A DNA stretch of 64,000 nt from Planctomycetota bacterium. Its GTDB lineage: Bacteria > Planctomycetota > UBA1135 > GCA-002686595. The position numbers and the translations under genes were made by a program. The DNA lies in contig JACRIN010000004.1 of NCBI GenBank assembly GCA_016220085.1, positions 1 through 64,000 on the forward strand, given 5' to 3'. The notes under the pieces are model-generated. The model ran no database searches. It saw only the letters and a program-made list of their open reading frames with translations, and was not told the origin of the DNA. Below, piece by piece: positions 1-8,682 of the stretch (position 1 is the stretch's first letter; every line of letters begins with the position of its first letter).

Positions 1-1321
1 GCTCACGTTCGCCGCGGCGCGCACGCTCGCCGCGACCGCGCTTCGGTTCGGCGGGCGCGAGCAGATGGGCTTCGTCGGGCAGCTCGGGCAGCTCGTCCGC
101 GAGCGCCGGAGCTTGGAACTCGTCGTCCTCGCCCGGGATGATCTCGACGCCGACCGGACCGGCAGTGTCGCCGCGCTTGCGCTTGCCGCCGCGGCGGCCG
201 CGACGACGACGGCGACGATCGCGGCCTTCGCCTTCGTCTCCGGCGCGCGCGGAGCCCGCGGCGCTCGCTCCCGCGGGGGAGCTCGATCCGTCGGACCCGG
301 CGTCTCCGCCATCGGCCGAATCTTCCTCGGAGTCCGCGTCACGCGGCGCGACGGCCTCGGTACGGGAGCGCGGGGCCGGCGGAGCCGACGGATCGCGCAG
401 AGCCTCGGGCTCGCCGGCTTCCCCGTCGCGGCCACGACCGCGGCGACGACGGCGACGACGACGGCGGCTGCCATCGCGCGCCAGCGAATCGGGCGCGAGG
501 TTCGGATCGAGCGGGAAGAGCCCGCCATCCGCGGCGCGGTCGCCTGCGTCGGCATCGCTCGCCGAATCCGCGACGTCCACGGGCGGCGCGAACTCGTCAT
601 CGTCGTCCGAGAACGGCGGTGTCACCGCGCGCGAGGGCGCGGTCGAGCGCTCGTCGCGCGAGCTCGGCTCGGCATCGGCTGCGTCCGTGCGCGCTTCGCC
701 GGAGCGGCCACCGCGTCCGCGGCGACGACGGCGACGACGGCGCGTGCCGTCGCTCGTGCCGCCGGTCGTGTCTGGGCCCGATTTGGCGACGTCGAGCGGC
801 GGGAGATCGTCTTCGGCGAGCGGCGGCTCGACCGGGGCGTCGTCAGCGTCCGCGAGCCCGGACGGCTCGGCACGGTCGCGAGAGCTCGGCGAGTCGGACG
901 GGTCCGCGAGCGCGTCTTCGGCGCCCGGCGCCTCGGCGGTTGCGGCATCGCCACGGCGACCGCGGCCGCGGCGGCCACGACGACGACGGCGGCGGCGGTC
1001 GTTACCTTCGGCGCTTGCGGCGCCATCGCCGCTTTCGGGGCCGTCGCCGCTTTCGCCACTCTCGGCGGGCCCGGTGGATTCGGCGGCAGCGTCGGCACCC
1101 GCATTGGAGGCGTCGGTCGGCGCAGTCGCTCCGAACTCGGCGTCGCCGTGAGCCGCGGCATCGGATGCCGCACGCTCAGGCCTGCCGCCCGAGAGGGAGC
1201 CCGCGGAGGCTTCGGAGGATTTGGAGGAGAACGGAAGGCCGCGAGCATTCGCGGCGCGGAAGCCGGGAGCGGCTTCGAAATTCGAGCCCGCGTCGGGGCC
1301 CGTGGGGAACTGGTCCACCAT
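1..1321 (-). CDS. Arg-block, acidic-linker disordered protein (N-terminal part)
   Basis: Only the N-terminal ~440 codons are in the window; the frame is still open at base 1, so any folded domain is lost. I start at the ATG at 1321; no clear Shine-Dalgarno precedes it. The visible part is low-complexity and probably disordered. Four blocks of six to eight consecutive Arg followed by Gly/Arg (about 951-1003, 709-750, 429-474 and 185-225) are separated by linkers rich in Asp, Glu, Ser, Ala and Pro. Arg/Gly blocks alternating with acidic stretches are known from extensions of RNase E/G, DEAD-box helicases and some Rho factors, so RNA binding is a reasonable guess, but no catalytic motif is visible. 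It lies 540 bp downstream of the secretin gene on the same strand. The plus-strand frames here are Arg-codon antisense. Confidence 0.7.
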   Translation of the reverse strand, partial: MVDQFPTGPDAGSNFEAAPGFRAANARGLPFSSKSSEASAGSLSGGRPERAASDAAAHGDAEFGATAPTDASNAGADAAAESTGPAESGESGDGPESGDGAASAEGNDRRRRRRRGRRGRGRRGDAATAEAPGAEDALADPSDSPSSRDRAEPSGLADADDAPVEPPLAEDDLPPLDVAKSGPDTTGGTSDGTRRRRRRRRGRGGRSGEARTDAADAEPSSRDERSTAPSRAVTPPFSDDDDEFAPPVDVADSASDADAGDRAADGGLFPLDPNLAPDSLARDGSRRRRRRRRRGRGRDGEAGEPEALRDPSAPPAPRSRTEAVAPRDADSEEDSADGGDAGSDGSSSPAGASAAGSARAGDEGEGRDRRRRRRGRRGGKRKRGDTAGPVGVEIIPGEDDEFQAPALADELPELPDEAHLLAPAEPKRGRGERARRGERE

Positions 1322-1861
1322 GATGGAAGTGATCGGAGTTGTAGAGAGCACGCGGACGACGTCGCGGCGATCTGCTGGGCAGGAACGCGACGAGCATCCG
1401 GGGCGCACGGGCTCTGCGAGTCCACTCCGTGTTCCCGCGCGCTCCAGGACGAGAACGTCCGAGGGGGTGCGGGGGTCCTGGGCCGCTGGCTCAGGGTTCA
1501 AGAAGCGGAGGCTCGCATCGCGCGAGATTCGCGGGCCGAGCGTCGGAGAACCGACGGGGTGGCGCGCGGCGCGCGGTCGATGCGCCGGGGGAAGGGTGTT
1601 CGAATTGTGACTCGCCGCGGAGGACACGCCCCGAAATCGGGGCACGACGGTTCCGGATGACGAGATCCGGGTGCGGGGCTCGCACTCCCAGCGGGACGCG
1701 AGCACTCCTACCTGTTCGGCATGCTCCCTCATCGGGTGGGTCGAGTCGACAACGAAAGCGCATAAATCCCCCACCGCCGGGCTTTCCCCCCAACAGCACC
1801 GCCCCCGCGCAGGCCGATCGGCCTGCGCGGGGGCGGTTAGGGGTGGCCCGTTCGAGTCAGG
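1322..1861. other. intergenic region with no convincing gene
   Basis: This 540-bp stretch lies between the secretin gene and the Arg-block gene. Frames across it are Arg/Pro-rich with no family-like segments. It holds the large palindrome at 1799-1836 and a small GCCCCGA/TCGGGGC hairpin at 1627-1642. I see no tRNA and no good -35/-10 pair for the downstream gene. Confidence 0.5.
1799..1836 (-). terminator. 17-bp perfect palindrome after the secretin gene
   Basis: The arms CCGCCCCCGCGCAGGCC and its exact complement flank a GATC loop, 25 bp beyond the secretin stop codon. The stem is very stable but no U-tract follows on either strand. It could be a U-less terminator or a stabiliser of the pil mRNA 3' end. 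Confidence 0.6.
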
Positions 1862-3670
1862 TCACTTGGCCTTCTGGGCGTCGATCGCGGCTTGAGTCGC
1901 GGGCGACACCATCGCCTTGATCTCGTCCTTCAGGCGCGTCTTGCGGCGCAGGAGTTCGCGCTGGAGCACGGACTCGGCGTCCGCGCTCGTGTGCATGATC
2001 GTCGGCGTCAGGAAGACGAGCAGCGAACGCCGTTGACGGTCGGTCTTCTCGTACTTGAAGAGCTCGCCGATCAACGGAATCGACGCGAAGCCCGGCACGC
2101 GCGACTCCGTCTTGGTGTCGGACTCGGTCGTCAGACCGCCGATCACCATCGTCTGGCCGCTCTGCACCATCATCGAGGTGACGATCGTCGAGCTGCGCGT
2201 GCGCGGCAACGCGATCGAGCCTTCGAGGCCCGATGCGCCGATCGTGAACACGTCGAAGCCCGCCGGAGCGAGCGCGGACGAGCCCGTGCCCGAGAGCGAC
2301 GTCTCCTTCGGAATGACGTCGAGCGCCAGCGTGTTCGTGCCGGGCACGACGTGCGGGACGATCAGGAGTTGGAAGCCGACCTCGACGGGCGAACCGCCGG
2401 CCTCGGCGAGCGACAACTGCAGACCGCCGGCTTGGCCTTGCTCGGACTTCGCCTCGGCGTAACGGATCGTCTCGCCGACGAAGATCGTCGCGGGCGTGCC
2501 GTCGAGCACGTTGAGCTTCGGCGCTTGGACGACTTCGCTCTTCGTGTCTTGCTGCAAGAGACGCAGGGTCGCTTGCACGCCCGTGAAGTTCAACTCGCCG
2601 AACACCGTCGCAGGCATCACGGTCGTGCTCGACGAGTTGAGCAGCGGATCCGAGAACGGGCCGATGCCGGAGTCGTTGGCGATGATCGAGTCTTCCCACC
2701 CGCCGCTGCCGAGATTGAACGGCAGCGTGATCGGGATCGCGCCGAGGCTCATCGTCGCGGTCGGGCCGGTGTCGCCGTAGTCGACGCCGAGATCGAGCAA
2801 CTTGTTGTTCTGCGTCGTCACGAACTTCACGTCGACGTAGACCTGCGCGGGCTCGACGTCGAGGCGCGCGACGATCGCTTCGATCTGATTGTGCACCTGG
2901 GCGGTGTCACGGACGATGATCACGTTCTGCGACTCGATGTAGTCCATCTGACCGCCTGTCGAGAGCGCCTTCTGCAGCGCCTTCAACACGGTGAACGTCG
3001 CCGCCGCGTCCTGCTTGCCCTGCCCGCCCATTTGTTGGGTCGGGATCGGCCGCAGGAAGTCGGACTTGATGTTCGGCTGGTAGATGCTCTTCGGGCGCAG
3101 GTAGCGCAGTTGGTAGCTCTTCGTCTCCATCTGCGATTGCAGCGACTTCGGATCGACCACGCGCAGGATGCCGCGGTTCTCCTCGACCACGACGTACCCG
3201 CGCGTCTTGCACGTGACGTCGAGCGCGTCGCGCCAGGGCACGCCGTTCAGCGACAGCGAGATCGTGCCTTCGACTTCCGGCGCGACGACGATGTTCGCCT
3301 TGGACACCAAGGCGATCATCGAGATCACCTCGCGGATGTCCTTCGGCGCGGTCGTGATCATCGTGAAGCGCTCGGGCTTGGTCACCGCGAGGATGCCGCC
3401 CTGACGCTCTTCGACGATGCAGCCCGCCTTCTCGGCCGCGACTTCCAGGGCGTCACGCCACGGAACGTCGGTGAGCTCGACGGACACCTTCTCGGAGCCG
3501 CCCTGGAACACGACGATGTTCGTGCCCGATTGCTCTCGGAGGTAATTGACGAACTCCTCCAGATTGACGTCGACCACGCGCGGCGAAACGCGTGCGTCCT
3601 TGTTGCCTTGAGCGAGCGCGGCTGTGCCGAGGCACAGGATCGCGAGCGCCGTCCAAACGAACTTCTTCAT
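1862..3670 (-). CDS. pilQ: type IV pilus secretin (PilQ-like)
   Basis: Outer-membrane secretin expected to form the channel through which a type IV pilus passes. The start at 3670 gives MKKFVWTALAILCLGTAALA, a clear signal peptide, with AGGAG about 9 nt upstream; an ATG-less extension further upstream is ignored. The protein is 602 aa. Two short secretin/TonB N-terminal repeats (about 32-100 and 108-173, each with VPWRDAL) precede an N-domain around 230-275 and a secretin core in the C-terminal half with VIGGL and VFLTPTIM motifs. It is last in a pilM-pilN-pilO/P-pilQ order, 61 bp after the pilO/P gene. The AMIN domains of proteobacterial PilQ are not evident. A type II secretion GspD is less likely given the pilMNO neighbours. 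Confidence 0.88.
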   Translation of the reverse strand: MKKFVWTALAILCLGTAALAQGNKDARVSPRVVDVNLEEFVNYLREQSGTNIVVFQGGSEKVSVELTDVPWRDALEVAAEKAGCIVEERQGGILAVTKPERFTMITTAPKDIREVISMIALVSKANIVVAPEVEGTISLSLNGVPWRDALDVTCKTRGYVVVEENRGILRVVDPKSLQSQMETKSYQLRYLRPKSIYQPNIKSDFLRPIPTQQMGGQGKQDAAATFTVLKALQKALSTGGQMDYIESQNVIIVRDTAQVHNQIEAIVARLDVEPAQVYVDVKFVTTQNNKLLDLGVDYGDTGPTATMSLGAIPITLPFNLGSGGWEDSIIANDSGIGPFSDPLLNSSSTTVMPATVFGELNFTGVQATLRLLQQDTKSEVVQAPKLNVLDGTPATIFVGETIRYAEAKSEQGQAGGLQLSLAEAGGSPVEVGFQLLIVPHVVPGTNTLALDVIPKETSLSGTGSSALAPAGFDVFTIGASGLEGSIALPRTRSSTIVTSMMVQSGQTMVIGGLTTESDTKTESRVPGFASIPLIGELFKYEKTDRQRRSLLVFLTPTIMHTSADAESVLQRELLRRKTRLKDEIKAMVSPATQAAIDAQKAK

Positions 3671-3731
3671 CACGAAACCACTCCTATGTCCCGATTGCTC
3701 GGGCTCGACGGACATTGCTGCGGCGACCCTC

Positions 3732-5144
3732 TCAGAATCGACGCACCAAGATGACACCCCTGAAGATGAACTCGACTTCGTCCTGTTTGATCGACTTGAT
3801 GATCAGGTCCTGATCGACCAGATCGCCTTCGGTCAGAGGACGGCCGTTTAGCAAGATGACGGGCGGACGATCGTCCATCATGATGATCCCGCCGACGTCG
3901 AGCTCGAGCGCCGCGAAGTCGGTCGCGGTCTTCGCGCTGCGCGCGATGTCGCGCAGAGTCGCGCACACTTCTCGACGCGCGGGATCGAGCTCCGCCGGAC
4001 CGAGCCGAGGCTCGACGTTCGCGAACGCAGCCAGCGCGAGCGGATACTCGCCGGCGTCCATGTGACTGCGCATCGTGTCGATGAGCGCGGTGAGCTCGTC
4101 GATGTTCGCGCCGCGGCCATCTTCCTTCTTGGTGATGACTTCGCGGATCACGGTCAGGTCGACCGCGATGCGGTGCTCGAGCTCGTTGCGAGAGACGGTG
4201 AACGTGATCTGGCCGCCGTCGACCGTGCGACGGACGTCTTCCTCGAGGACGGCGAGCGTCGTCTCGAGCTCCGCGCGCTTGAGCTTCTTCTCGAGCTCGT
4301 TCGGCGCGACCTTCCACGACTCGAAGACCTCCGAGACGCCCTCGCAGCGCGCCGAGAGCTCGGAGACGATCTGGATCTGCTCCTCGACCGTCAGGCCTTC
4401 GCCGATGTCGATGTCCGCCGACACGCGCGGATCGACCCACGGATCGCGTCGGCCGTGCTGGCCGCGGTACGTGAACGTCGGGATCGCGAGCACCGCGCGG
4501 TGGCGCGCGATCTCGCCGAGCAGCAGCTCGCGCTTGCGCGTGTAGCCGTCGATCTTGACCGCCGCGGCGTCGCCCTGCGGCGCGTACACGTAGGTCTCGA
4601 TGTCCATCTGGATCTTGTGCGCGTACGGCTGGTCGCCATCCTCGACTTGGCGACGCGGCGCGGCGGAGAGCTTGAAGCTCGGCACGCTCATGAAGCGCGA
4701 GTGGCTCTCGACGCGGCTCATGAACGCGAGCCACTGGAACGCGTCGGCCTCGATCGTGAGCTGGTAGGTCGCCTTCTCGAAGTCGGTGGCGTCCTTCTTC
4801 TGCTTGCGCGACGCGTTCTCGGCCTTCTTCTTGAGGCCGGTGATGTGCACGCCGGACTCTTCCTCGAAGGCGCGCAGGTCGCGCACGAAGTTGTTGAGGT
4901 CCTGCTCGTCCGGCAGGATCTCCTTGATCAGCTGCTCGGTCTCGCGGAGCACGATGACGTCGCGCTCGAGCTGACCGGTCAACGCGAGGAGCTTGCGCGA
5001 CGAATCGATCGACTGCCGCAGGCCTTCGACCTCTTCGCGCGAGGCCGCGATCGTGTCGTAGCCGCTCCAGATGAGGAAGCCGAGCAGCGCGCCGGCTCCG
5101 AGGCCCGTCGCGAGGACGAGCCGGAAAGTCTTCTTCTCTTTCAC
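3732..5144 (-). CDS. pilO: PilO-like pilus assembly protein with PilP-like C-terminus
   Basis: Inner-membrane alignment-complex protein that would bridge PilM/PilN to the secretin. The start is GTG at 5144, overlapping the pilN stop as GTGA. A cytoplasmic MKEKK start and one membrane segment (about 9-28) are followed by a coiled coil (about 34-75) and a PilO-like periplasmic domain. At 470 aa it is about twice the usual PilO. The end, with PPVILLNGRPLTEGDLVD followed by EVEFIFRGV, resembles the PilP/GspC homology region that touches the secretin. No separate pilP is present between this gene and the secretin, so I read it as a PilO-PilP fusion. The fusion is inference; the membrane anchor and operon position are seen directly. 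Confidence 0.75.
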   Translation of the reverse strand: MKEKKTFRLVLATGLGAGALLGFLIWSGYDTIAASREEVEGLRQSIDSSRKLLALTGQLERDVIVLRETEQLIKEILPDEQDLNNFVRDLRAFEEESGVHITGLKKKAENASRKQKKDATDFEKATYQLTIEADAFQWLAFMSRVESHSRFMSVPSFKLSAAPRRQVEDGDQPYAHKIQMDIETYVYAPQGDAAAVKIDGYTRKRELLLGEIARHRAVLAIPTFTYRGQHGRRDPWVDPRVSADIDIGEGLTVEEQIQIVSELSARCEGVSEVFESWKVAPNELEKKLKRAELETTLAVLEEDVRRTVDGGQITFTVSRNELEHRIAVDLTVIREVITKKEDGRGANIDELTALIDTMRSHMDAGEYPLALAAFANVEPRLGPAELDPARREVCATLRDIARSAKTATDFAALELDVGGIIMMDDRPPVILLNGRPLTEGDLVDQDLIIKSIKQDEVEFIFRGVILVRRF

Positions 5145-5872
5145 TGCTTCTTCTCCTCGGCCGACGCCTTCGCCTCGGCGGTCGACTTCGCGTTGGTGTT
5201 GGGCGCCGCGGGCTTGGCCTTCGGATCCTCGAGCGCCGGCTTGCCGCTACGCTCCTCGGGGCTCTTCAGGTTGAGTTGGAGCGGGAAGCCCCAAACGATC
5301 GCCGGCTGCAGCTCCTTGTCGGTCTGCTGCTGCGTGCCTTCAGGCGGCGCGGGCGGCAGGAAGTCCGAGATGAAGCTCGACTGCTCGATGTCCTCGAGGA
5401 AGTTCGCGATCTGGTCGAAGCGCTCGGAACCGGAGTGACCGCCCGCTCGCACCGAGCCGTAGGACTTCGCGCGCGCGTCCGAGGTCTGCTGCACGATCAG
5501 GTCGTCGAACCAGACCATGTGGCGATCGCCTTGCACGCCCTTGTTGACGACGTCGATCAGCTCGTCGACCTTGCGCGTCCACGAGATGCGGTTCGACGTG
5601 ACGTCGGCGAGCGCCTGCTCGCGCAGCGAGTAGATCTTCTTCTCCTGCTCGAGCGACTTGTGATACTTGATCTGCGCGGCCAAGCCCTCGGACTCGGTCT
5701 GCATGACGGTTTTCTCGCTGTCGATCTCGGCCATCACGCCGAAGTGCAGGAAGGCGAGCCAGGCGAGCGCCAGGCCATTGGCCGCGACGAGACCCGTCAC
5801 GGCCAACATCAGCTTCAGCGGAGTACGGCTCTTCTTCCGGTACTCGTCGGGGAGCAGGTTGATGCGGATCAT
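5141..5872 (-). CDS. pilN: type IV pilus assembly protein PilN
   Basis: Inner-membrane protein whose cytoplasmic tail binds PilM and whose periplasmic part pairs with PilO. The start at 5872 gives MIRINLLPDEYRKK, carrying the INLLP motif that PilM binds in this family. A single membrane segment (about 23-44) precedes a periplasmic coiled coil and an Ala/Lys/Pro-rich tail ending in EEKKQ. The protein is 243 aa, slightly longer than usual because of that tail. The start overlaps the pilM stop by 4 bp (ATGA) and the end overlaps the pilO start by 4 bp, so translation is probably coupled. Confidence 0.88.
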   Translation of the reverse strand: MIRINLLPDEYRKKSRTPLKLMLAVTGLVAANGLALAWLAFLHFGVMAEIDSEKTVMQTESEGLAAQIKYHKSLEQEKKIYSLREQALADVTSNRISWTRKVDELIDVVNKGVQGDRHMVWFDDLIVQQTSDARAKSYGSVRAGGHSGSERFDQIANFLEDIEQSSFISDFLPPAPPEGTQQQTDKELQPAIVWGFPLQLNLKSPEERSGKPALEDPKAKPAAPNTNAKSTAEAKASAEEKKQ

Positions 5873-6921
5873 GCGGCACGCACTCGCGAGGCAAGGCCGA
5901 CGGCGACGGCGAGGGACGAGGTCCACGCCTCCAGCTCTTCGACGTCCACACGATCGACGGCGATGCGCAGACCTTCGATGGGGTTCCAGGCACGCGCCGT
6001 GCGGGCCGTGGCTTGTTCGATGTAGGTGATCGCACCCGGGGCGAGGATCCCGCCGCCCGAGAGCAAGATCTCCTCGACGCGCAGACCTTCGTGGTGCTCC
6101 ACGAAGTCGAGCGACAGAGTGATCTCGCTGGTTAGGTCCTCGAGCACCGGCGCGATCGCGCGCTGGAGTTCGGCTTCCTGCTCGCCCGGGTTGCGCTTCA
6201 GGTTCTCGGCCTCGTGAAGCTCGATGCCGAGCCGCCGAGCGACCGCTTGGGTCATGTCGTGCCCGCCGATGCCGATCTCGCGGCTGAAGCAGGTCTCGCC
6301 GCCGCAGAGCACGTTGATCGACGTGCGCACGTGACCGACGTCGATCAGCGCGACGCCCTTCTCCTGCTCGCCTTCCTTGGCCTCTTCGGGCAATCCGCAG
6401 AGCTCCCAAGCATTCGCGAGCGCGAAGACGTCGACGTCGACCGCCTGCGGCGCGAGCCCTTGCCCGAGCACCGCCTTGACCTGTTCTTCGAGTGTCTGCA
6501 AGCGACACGCGACGAGCAGCACCGACATCTGCTCCTTGTCGTTCGGGTCGGTCTCGGTGCCTTTCTGCGGCCGACGCGAGAGCGGCTGGCAGTCGAGCTT
6601 GACCTCGTCGAGTTCGAACGGCACGTAGCGGTCCGCCTCGATGCGGATCGCTTGGCGGAGCTCGTTCTCCGACATCCGCGGCATCGACACGTAGCGGACG
6701 ACCACCGACTGGCCGCTGACCGACGTGACGACGTTCTTCGAGCGGAAGCGTCCCTTCTTGAACGCCTCTGCGATCGCGGCGCCGCGATCTCCGCCCGGGG
6801 GGATCTCGACGCGCGCGAAGCCGGTGATCACCGGCTCGGGGCCTTCGAGAGTGATCTCGACTGCCTTGACCACCTGGCTGCCCAGGTCCAAGCCCACGAT
6901 GCTCTTGCCTCGACGGAACAC
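5869..6921 (-). CDS. pilM: type IV pilus actin-like ATPase PilM
   Basis: Cytoplasmic actin-fold protein that binds ATP and recruits PilN to the pilus machine. At 350 aa the length is normal. Visible nucleotide-binding segments are VGLDLGS (9-15), IDVGHVRTSI (193-202) and LLSGGGI (286-292). The start is GTG at 6921 (MFRRGKSIVG), without a clear Shine-Dalgarno. It is the first gene of the pil operon and lies 154 bp downstream of ptsH on the same strand; an inverted repeat (6967-6977/7055-7065) occupies that gap. No pilin, PilB, PilC or PilT gene is in the window. Confidence 0.9.
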   Translation of the reverse strand: MFRRGKSIVGLDLGSQVVKAVEITLEGPEPVITGFARVEIPPGGDRGAAIAEAFKKGRFRSKNVVTSVSGQSVVVRYVSMPRMSENELRQAIRIEADRYVPFELDEVKLDCQPLSRRPQKGTETDPNDKEQMSVLLVACRLQTLEEQVKAVLGQGLAPQAVDVDVFALANAWELCGLPEEAKEGEQEKGVALIDVGHVRTSINVLCGGETCFSREIGIGGHDMTQAVARRLGIELHEAENLKRNPGEQEAELQRAIAPVLEDLTSEITLSLDFVEHHEGLRVEEILLSGGGILAPGAITYIEQATARTARAWNPIEGLRIAVDRVDVEELEAWTSSLAVAVGLASRVRAA

Positions 6922-6966
6922 TCTTGAACCCCCGCTGGGGACGCGTAACGGCGGCAGTGCCGTGGG

Positions 6967-7065
6967 AACGCCACGTCGCTGCCGTATCCCGCGGTCACGG
7001 AAGACCCGGGAAGCCGCACACGTTTCGGAGCGAAAGGGCTCCGGGGTTTAGCGGGACGTGGCGTT
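6967..7065. repeat. 11-bp inverted repeat between ptsH and pilM
   Basis: AACGCCACGTC at 6967-6977 is repeated in inverse orientation at 7055-7065, 77 bp apart, and the pair frames most of the ptsH-pilM gap. It could be a paired regulator site or a long-range RNA stem. No promoter elements stand out between the arms. Confidence 0.35.
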
Positions 7066-7075
7066 TGCGGGAGAG

Positions 7076-7351
7076 TCAGGCGGGTTCGCCGAACCCGGAG
7101 GCGACCACCTGGGAAAGTCGTTCCGCGACCGCCTCCGCATCGGCGCCCTCGACGCTGAACTCCAGGACCGAGCCCTGGGGCGCGGCGAGGGTCATCAAGT
7201 CGAGGATGCTCTTGCAGTCGGCTTCCCGATCCTCGCAACGCACACGCACTTCGCTCCGGCCGGCGAGGGCCGCCGAGGCGAGCTGGTGGCAGGGCCTAGC
7301 GTGCAGGCCGGCCGCGTTGACGACGCGGACGCTTCGTTGGACCTTCGGCAC
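7076..7351 (-). CDS. ptsH: HPr-family phosphocarrier (NPr-like)
   Basis: Small phosphocarrier of the phosphotransferase system, taking phosphate from enzyme I on a His and passing it to an EIIA protein. The 91-aa product has the phospho-acceptor motif GLHARP with His17, and Ser48 in CKSILDLM at the regulatory serine position. The start is GTG at 7351, 6 bp after the ptsN stop, so the two are co-transcribed. The pairing with a PtsN-type EIIA, hpf and rpoN argues for a regulatory nitrogen-PTS rather than sugar uptake; no enzyme I or EIIBC gene is in the window. Confidence 0.9.
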   Translation of the reverse strand: MPKVQRSVRVVNAAGLHARPCHQLASAALAGRSEVRVRCEDREADCKSILDLMTLAAPQGSVLEFSVEGADAEAVAERLSQVVASGFGEPA

Positions 7352-7357
7352 GAGAGC

Positions 7358-7837
7358 TCAGACGTGCGCCATCTCTTTCAGCAGGTCGACGAGCTCGCTC
7401 TTCGTCTTCGCGGCGATCGCGAACCGACGGAAATCCGGAGATCGTCCCAACCGCGCGATCCAACGCATCATCTCGAGGTGCTTCGCCGGATCGTGCGCCG
7501 CCGTGGCCCTGTCGGGCCGCAGCACCGCGAAGAAGAGGTGGACGGGCTCGCCGTCGATCGCGCCCCACTTGACGCCGCCGGGGTGCACGCAGAGCGTCGT
7601 CACCGCTTGCTCCAGGCCGGCGATCTGAACGTGCGGGATCGCGACGTTCATGCCGATGCCGGTCGACGCCTGAGACTCGCGCGCGATCAGCGCGGCGAGC
7701 GCGTCGCGCTCGAACTTGGGGTCGATCGCATCCCCTTCGATCATCCGTGCGACGATCTCGGCCAGGACCAGTTCCTTGTCCAGCGCCTCGAGCCCGATCG
7801 AGCAGGACTTCGCCTTGAAATGCTTCCAGAAGTTCAT
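7358..7837 (-). CDS. ptsN: PTS EIIA domain protein, PtsN (EIIA-Ntr) type
   Basis: Cytoplasmic EIIA of the fructose/nitrogen class, phosphorylated by HPr and usually acting as a regulator of potassium, nitrogen or stress functions. The 159-aa protein is a single EIIA-2 domain. The active-site His69 sits in MNVAIPHV, and a conserved LFFAVL strand follows at about residues 100-106. The start is ATG at 7837 with no evident Shine-Dalgarno. No EIIB or EIIC is attached or nearby. It lies directly before ptsH and downstream of hpf, separated from hpf by the strong hairpin at 7927-7960. Confidence 0.9.
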   Translation of the reverse strand: MNFWKHFKAKSCSIGLEALDKELVLAEIVARMIEGDAIDPKFERDALAALIARESQASTGIGMNVAIPHVQIAGLEQAVTTLCVHPGGVKWGAIDGEPVHLFFAVLRPDRATAAHDPAKHLEMMRWIARLGRSPDFRRFAIAAKTKSELVDLLKEMAHV

Positions 7838-7926
7838 CGCCGAGATCCGCGCGTCGCCACCGCGGCGGTTCGCACGGCGGGGAGACTACCACAAGCGAGC
7901 CTCGACCGAGCGCCCGGAGCGACGCG

Positions 7927-7960
7927 CGCGGGCCGCGGAGGCGATCCTCCGCGGCCCGCG
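7927..7960 (-). terminator. 15-bp perfect hairpin after hpf
   Basis: The arms CGCGGGCCGCGGAGG and its exact complement enclose a 4-nt loop, 24 bp past the hpf stop. No U-tract follows. It probably ends or attenuates transcription between hpf and ptsN, or protects the hpf 3' end. Confidence 0.65.
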
Positions 7961-7984
7961 CCGTACGTTGGGGTTCGCAGGCGA

Positions 7985-8299
7985 CTAGCGATCGCCGTTG
8001 CGACGGCGGTGACGGTCGGTCAATTTTTCCTTGTGACGCGCGAGCACCGAGCTCATGCGGTGCACCGCCTCCTCGAGCGCCGTGTCGAGCAACGGTCCGC
8101 GGCCATCGACGACCAGCGTCGTGCCGTGGCCGACGTTGGCGACGAGCTCGACGCGATGCGCTTCGGTCTCGCGCTCGAGCTTGGCGCGCAGCGAAACGAT
8201 GCGGTCGTAGAACTTCTCGAGGTGGCGGAGCTTGCCCTCGACGAAGTCGCGAACGTTGGACGGATACTCGTGGTGCGGAATCGAGACCTGGGTCTTCAT
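7985..8299 (-). CDS. hpf: ribosome hibernation promoting factor, short form
   Basis: Binds the 30S decoding region of idle ribosomes and helps form inactive 70S or 100S particles in stationary phase. I start at ATG 8299 (MKTQVSIPHHEYPSNVRDFV), preceded by AGGAAGG; a longer upstream frame has no family character. The 104-aa product is the short form: only the beta-alpha-beta-beta-beta-alpha N-domain, with no C-terminal dimerisation domain. Landmarks are KLRHLEKFYDRI and the final HKEKLTDRHRRR helix. It is part of an rpoN-truA-hpf-ptsN-ptsH arrangement. Confidence 0.88.
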   Translation of the reverse strand: MKTQVSIPHHEYPSNVRDFVEGKLRHLEKFYDRIVSLRAKLERETEAHRVELVANVGHGTTLVVDGRGPLLDTALEEAVHRMSSVLARHKEKLTDRHRRRNGDR

Positions 8300-8682
8300 G
8301 AAGTACCTTCCTCTGCAGGCTGGATCTCGCTCGCGGCGCGCGGCCGCGAGCCCGGATGCGGAGCGCTCGGCCGGCCGGCCGGGAACACCGCGCAAGCTGG
8401 ATTCGCTCGACGGTGGAGTCGAGCGGATCGCGCGCCGATCGGTCGCGGTAGGGTGCGAACGGAGACGCGCTCGGAGCGCATCGACCTTTCGGGCACGCCA
8501 ACCGAAGCGCACATCGGCAACACGGTCCAGGTTGAGTCGCTCGCGCGGATCGGTCAAGGGGTTCGTCGCCGGAGCGAGCCCGGTTCCGGCGGGCAGTTCC
8601 GTCCGAGGGCGCGCGCGTCTCCCGAGATTTTTTCGACATCGGCGCGTTCGGCCGAGCGCGCGGCACCTCGCCCGGGCTGCCT
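8300..8682. other. intergenic region upstream of hpf
   Basis: These 383 bp lie between truA and hpf. Frames are Arg-rich with no recognisable family. On the minus strand a TTGACC occurs near 8550 but no matching -10 element is evident. The only clear signal is the hpf Shine-Dalgarno at its right end. It is long enough for an hpf-specific promoter. Confidence 0.4.

Noticed and set aside
65..1660. A 531-codon plus-strand frame with Ala/Thr runs
   Set aside because: The Ala/Thr runs are the complement of the Arg-codon blocks of the minus-strand gene; it lacks any other protein character.
1601..1660. A tRNA-like TTCGAATTG in the region after the secretin gene
   Set aside because: No acceptor or anticodon stems can be built around it.
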